A DNA stretch of 64,000 nucleotides, taken from contig OY740774.1 in NCBI GenBank assembly GCA_963513935.1, positions 82,546,890 to 82,610,889 on the forward strand, read 5' to 3'. The notes beneath the pieces were generated by a model. That model saw nothing but the letters and a program-made list of their open reading frames with translations. It searched no databases and was not told the origin of the DNA. Position numbers and translations under genes: made by a program. This document shows, piece by piece, positions 59,091 through 64,000 of this stretch. How positions within the stretch are numbered: the stretch's first letter is position 1; each line of letters begins with the position of its first letter. Source of the stretch: Aphrophora alni (Eukaryota > Arthropoda > Insecta > Hemiptera > Aphrophoridae).

Positions 59091-62000
59091 CAAAACAAAG
59101 AAATTAAGCTGTCTCACTACCCGGGAATTTTAGTGACTGTGATATACCACTTTGTGCTCACTAACCTAACCATTTTGTTAGACGATAAAATATTCCCTAT
59201 TTAAAAATTTACCAATTGTATTCATTGAAGTAATTAATTAGTATAGTAAAGTTTTATAATTCAAATTTATTGAATTTGTTATTTTATAAAAAAACAAGTA
59301 TGGACGCTAAAAAACATTTATATAATTGAATGAATACAACAGACAGACTGAGGGAAAAACTCTTACAAAAGCTTAATTAAACTAATAACTATAAATCTCA
59401 GTAATACAACACTTGTTAAGAAATTTCAAAATTTATTTTTCAATGTTTTAACCTAATTAATTCCTATACAATTTATGTGCTTTGGAAAACCCCTTAAAAA
59501 CTTACACAACAGTTATATTCTCCTCTGTACATTTATACAACAGAAGTAAACTGTAGTGAAAAGGGTAAACATCAGCACCGTGGATATAAAGCCTTAATAA
59601 GACATATTTATTGGTTTCTATAATATATAATCCTAAGCTTTAAAGTGACCCAATTTGGGAGTTTTTAAGTAGATTTACTTAGCGTGTATAAAACCTAAAA
59701 TGCTTCTAAGGTAAAAAGATCCCAGGGGGGCCAAATTTAAAAAGTATAAAAACATCAAATCAAGTTTGGGTTCTTAACACATGGAATATTTCAAAATTCA
59801 ATAAAGGTCAAAATTTTGGATACAAAGGTCCTCGGGAAATTCAATAAATTTTAATTATAAAAAGTTCACTATTCTAATTAATTACTTCAATGGACTGAGG
59901 TGGGAATGAATATTGATTGTTGATAAATAGATTTATTGATGAAAACCAATATCTGTTATTGTTTTAATTAACCCACCCAGAATTTTATGATTTTTAGAAT
60001 TTGTAATTTCTAATACATAATAATTATAAGACATTCATAATTTTCTGTGTGTTTTAGTTACACTACAATTTTTTTGTTAACGACTATTTGGTAATCTATT
60101 GGCTTTAAAAAATAATGGAGTTTTTCATTAAAAGGGCAAAATATTATTGTTTTTACTTAATGGTTTGCTAATTTCCTTTTTTATTTCTTTGTTTTACTTA
60201 TTTTTGGGTAAGATGTTTCACGCCTGTTCAATAATGTAAACAGACATTGAAAATATTGAGTACATGAAAATATTTTGATATTTTGTAAAATTTTCTTTTT
60301 CTTTTTAATTTTGATCGAATAAAACTTGAACACAAATAGTACGTTCATTTATTCAAAAGCGTTTCAACGACAAAGTCGCCATCTTCAGTAATGCACGAGC
60401 TACAATAACTAAACTATAATTAACTGTTATATTGAATAATTGAATGATTTTAAAAAATAAATTTGTGAAAATTTGTGTTCAAATCTTATTCTGTCAAGTA
60501 TGCTATCTCACAAGTCAAGCTTAATATATATTTTTAATTTTTATAAAGAATGAGCGTAAAATTCTTTCGAAATTTACTCTAACGGTTTTGATAAATTTTA
60601 GACAAGTAAACTCTAAGGACAAAAGAAAACGTAAAAGTTCGTGAGTTATAAATTCGAAATATAAACCGGCCAACGACATTTCGGTCAAATTTTGAACATA
60701 TCTGACACTCTTCTAATAAAATTACAATTTGTTAGGTCAAAATAAACTGCAGTCGACATTTTAAATTTTAATCTTATAGCAGCTAATTTTTAACAATGGT
60801 TGGTATTTTTTCACTAAATTAGTGATAACATTTTGTATATTTTTGTTCACGGTTCATTTTTAATCGTTCGTTAAAGTCTCTAAGATGTAAAGATACTTTA
60901 GTATTCATGGTTAATATTTCTTCAGCAAACATGAATAAGAAGTATTAAAACGTTAAGTGAAAGTATTAGAGAGTTATTCTCTACTTGAAATAAAAACACT
61001 ATCTTTTCCTGCATTTGCATTTGTAATGAATAAATTTTTGTCACTGTTTTTAATTTGTGTACAGAACTAAATACATCCATAACGAATCTTGATGAAACTC
61101 AGTTTCCTGTGTTCTTGAAACCTTGAACATGATATTGATGTTACTTTCTCACATATAACTTATATGGAAAGTTATGAGTCAAAAAATCAATTTTTAGTTT
61201 TTCGAGGATGAAACCGTTATGTGAATATTCTGTGCTCCAAAAAGTGGTATTTTTGTAGTGATGATTATCTGTTACCTGTGAAGAACTCTACAACTCAAAC
61301 GGGTGGTCCGATTTTGATAAAATTTATAGTATGTGGAGATTAATCTACATTTTATTCTACTATGTTCTTTTATAACTCAAAATATTGGGATATAAACCAA
61401 AAATAATAAAATCGTAAACTTTAACTACTTGATTTAACTTTTGGTCAAAGGTAGTCTCAGCATATACAAACAAAACAAACATATCTACCCAAAAATAGGC
61501 GGTTGGTGAGTTATTCTAAAAAACAGAAAAAAAGAGCCTTTATTAATACCACATAATATTTCATTTTGAAATATCATAAAATAAAGTTACTGTACAGGAA
61601 TAATTAACAAAAAACTAAAATTAACCTAGACAGCTGTCATTATAATTTATATTTCAATTAAATACGACGCTTATATATTATTAATAATGCATTTTATATT
61701 CTCATATATCTATTATTACAACATTTTCTTACCAAATATATCTGTAACAGCTAAACTCAAAGCAAAGTTGGAAACCTAGATCACTTATTTTTATTTCTGT
61801 ATAATTATAGGTAACTATGTATTCTTGTGTATAGGTACAAGAGCTTTCAAGTCCACCAAGAGCCAGTACAGTTGTAAAAGATTGTGTTAAGGTTTGTCTA
61901 CGTTCCACCTATCAGTTCCTATTTGAGAACTGTTACGAATTAAATAAAATATATTTAATATATTATTAAATTATTATATTGAAGGTTATCAAAATAATTG

Positions 62001-62457
62001 TATAAATCTGAAACGGAGTCCATAGTTTATTTTTATTTTTTAACTAACAAAAAACATTTTAACGTTTGAATACTTTCCAGTTCTTTGTGGATTGGTATGT
62101 GAGAAAGTTTGTGCAGTATTGTTGCACAGTTTATTTGACATACGTCAGATAAAGAAAGTTATGATGTAATCGTGAAACAAATTTATTCCGAAATTTTTAC
62201 AGATACATAGGTGATTTTTAAAATCTTTGCTCATCTGTCTGTCTTGTGGGCGAACGAAAAGACCGGTTTTGGAAAATATTCGAATGCAACAATGTTTTAA
62301 GACTTAACAGCGATTGATGTTCTGTAATGCCACCCTACAATAAAAGATGCCGTAAATTTAAAATATAAAATTATTCGATCTGTCTCTAACCAGAATTATT
62401 CTAATTTTTTTAAAGATTATGAACTCCTTATGATCCAAACACTGCTGTTGGTTAATA
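59091..62457. other. Gene-free stretch with degraded repeats
   Basis: No supported gene. A minus-strand copy of the GTTGAAACGC motif is at 60345-60405. Family-G blocks lie at 60560-60720 and 61180-61510. Confidence 0.4.
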
Positions 62458-63284
62458 CAGTGTGTCCTTAAAGTTATGACGTTTTCAAATTATTTATATG
62501 ACTCTTTAAGAAAACACGTAGGCATGGAGCTGTTTGTTATTTATTTTTATTAAAAATTGAGTAACCATTGTTCTGCAATTAATTTAATCACGTAGTTCTT
62601 TAATTCTAAAATTAAACATGGCAAAAATGCAAAATTCAATTCTATAATTCTTCTGCAACGTAAGTTTCATTAAGAACCTCCAGACGAAAATAATATTCCT
62701 AGACAAGGCAAACAATTGATAGAAACTGTTAACTTACAACCAGGTAGGCCATCAGTCAGCAATGAAACTGTTGAAAAAATAAAATAGCTTTTTAACGAAG
62801 TTCAAAAAATTAATTTTTAAATCTGTTCGATAACTATATGTTTCTAAAAACTGTTTACTAGGTTTTGAAAAGGTTTACACGCTATAAACATGCGTTCTAG
62901 TTATGTGGTAACCAGCAAAAAATGACTTTCCTGTAGACAATTCGTGTTGATGTTGAAGCTAATGATATTTTTTAAACTAAATTATGTGTCATATTTATGC
63001 GATTTTACAAACTTCAGTATATGTACAACATTAGAATTTGACTAAATAAAGTGTCTAAGCCTTTGTTGAACATGAGTGAAAAGTCAATTTTTGATACGTT
63101 TCTTGATCGGGATTGTATTTACTGGTACCTTTTTCTTTACTGAAAGCACTGAATGATCTATCTTGACGTGTTGGATCTATATGCTATTTCCCGAATCAAT
63201 GATGAAAACTTGATTTTTCAGAAAGATGGGACACCGCCTCATTATGACAATGATTTTCTTGATGAAAAATTTCCTCAATTTTTC
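62458..63284 (+). pseudogene. Mariner/IS630-like transposase relic, truncated
   Basis: The left end CAGTGTGTCCTTAAAG follows a TA and resembles a mariner-type terminus. From about 62680 a broken plus-strand frame gives PRQGKQLIETV, then GRPSVSNETVEKIK, matching the linker after the first helix-turn-helix of DUF4817-type insect transposases. Later come FFFTEST, LDLYAI and NLIFQKDGTPPHYDNDFLDE (63208-63267), the block with the second catalytic aspartate (usual form FQQDGAPPHF). Several stops and frameshifts make it dead. The C-terminal third is missing: homology stops near 63280, where a dispersed family-A copy begins. The 8.64-9.07-kb relic preserves the part missing here. Confidence 0.7.
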
Positions 63285-63555
63285 TTGTTGTTTTAAAGCG
63301 AAAACCATAAAACAACAAATTCTCCATTATCGCCTTATAAAAAAAAAGAAGAAAAGAACATAAAATTAAAACGTCTAGTCCTCGAATACTCTAATAGCGT
63401 CAGGGTCGGAAAAGAACAAGTAGGTCACGAGACCGGATAGGAAAGATGAAAGATAGGGATCTAACCCAAGACTACATGAAAAAGTTGTAGATCCAGGTAA
63501 GTCTGCTCGGGATTGTAGAGCCCGAACTCACTAAAGTAAACCCATGAGGGGTTGA
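63285..63555 (+). repeat. Dispersed repeat family A, copy 12
   Basis: Forward, nearly full-length copy from CTTGTTGTTTTAAAGCG through CGTCAGGGTCGGAAAAGAAC to GAACTCACTAAAGTAAACCC. It is among the best preserved copies and lies at the broken end of the transposase relic. Confidence 0.75.
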
Positions 63556-64000
63556 ATTGAATTAAAGACTAATCGTGACCAAAAATATTATTTCTGTAAT
63601 AATTGTCAATCAAATATTTAAAATTAACCATGAATTTTAATCAATATTTTAATAGTAGTCTAAACACGTTCTCAGCATAAGTCGTATTTCATAAAAATCA
63701 AGTTTTAATGGCGACGAAAAAGTTTAATTTTTGTTTTTTTTAATTGTCCTGAACCGTATTTCTTTTTAATTGCTATTTTCACAAAGTTTGGGTAATTAAT
63801 CTTCAACTTTTACTAAAGTTTGAACGAAATCGGTACAGCTGATTCTTGAAAATTAATTTTATAATAAGTCTTATGACCGATTTTAATTTTTTTTTTTAAT
63901 GATAACTTACCTGCCGGCATTTTTGAGAGTTGGGGCGAATACCTTTTGTTTGAATCCTTACCTAACCTAACCAAAACACTTATTAAATAATAATTTTCTG
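63556..64000. other. Gene-free end of window
   Basis: No gene. A CCTAACCTAACC run lies at 63960-63972. Confidence 0.45.

Overview
The window is AT-rich eukaryotic DNA, most likely from an insect and perhaps a hemipteran. It contains long gene-free stretches, (AT)n, (CA)n and (GAA)n microsatellites, and scattered TTAGG runs (the arthropod telomere unit). It also carries degraded mariner/IS630-like transposases and fragments of non-LTR retrotransposons. The insect assignment rests on the repeat flavour and the type of transposon relics, not on a marker gene. I found no host protein-coding gene, no rRNA and no intact tRNA. Every recognisable coding stretch belongs to, or decays from, a mobile element.

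Layout. At 3.2-4.8 kb a minus-strand gene with DUF7869-like motifs, broken by one frameshift, lies between 33-bp inverted repeats and a set of shorter subterminal repeats. From 6 to 27 kb there are dispersed repeats, mariner-like MITEs (10195-10752 and about 11440-12412), a transposase relic (8.6-9.1 kb), a cluster of seven copies of one short dispersed repeat (13.1-17.25 kb), a fold-back element (18236-18688) and two LINE C-terminal fragments (21959-22177 and 24.7-25.5 kb).

The centrepiece is a complete LTR retrotransposon at 27565-36970. Its two 2,567-bp LTRs look identical, it is flanked by a 4-bp target duplication (CAAT), and it has a tRNA-Lys-type primer site and a polypurine tract. The 4.3-kb interior encodes Gag and an aspartic protease joined by a canonical A AAA AAC -1 frameshift site placed against the Gag stop. 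There is no reverse transcriptase, RNase H or integrase. It therefore reads as a recently mobilised, non-autonomous Gag-Pro element that must borrow enzymes from a relative.

From 37 to 64 kb the sequence is a repeat graveyard. It holds a perfect 104-bp palindrome around (AT)22 (39177-39280), another LINE tail (40236-40373), a direct repeat pair (42.66/44.57 kb), an interstitial TTAGG run (43.87 kb), a mariner-like MITE (53.07 kb) with a half copy (57.4 kb), a long inverted repeat pair (53.99/56.5 kb), a tRNA-like sequence (58.04 kb) and a mariner-like transposase relic cut off by a dispersed repeat (62.46-63.28 kb).
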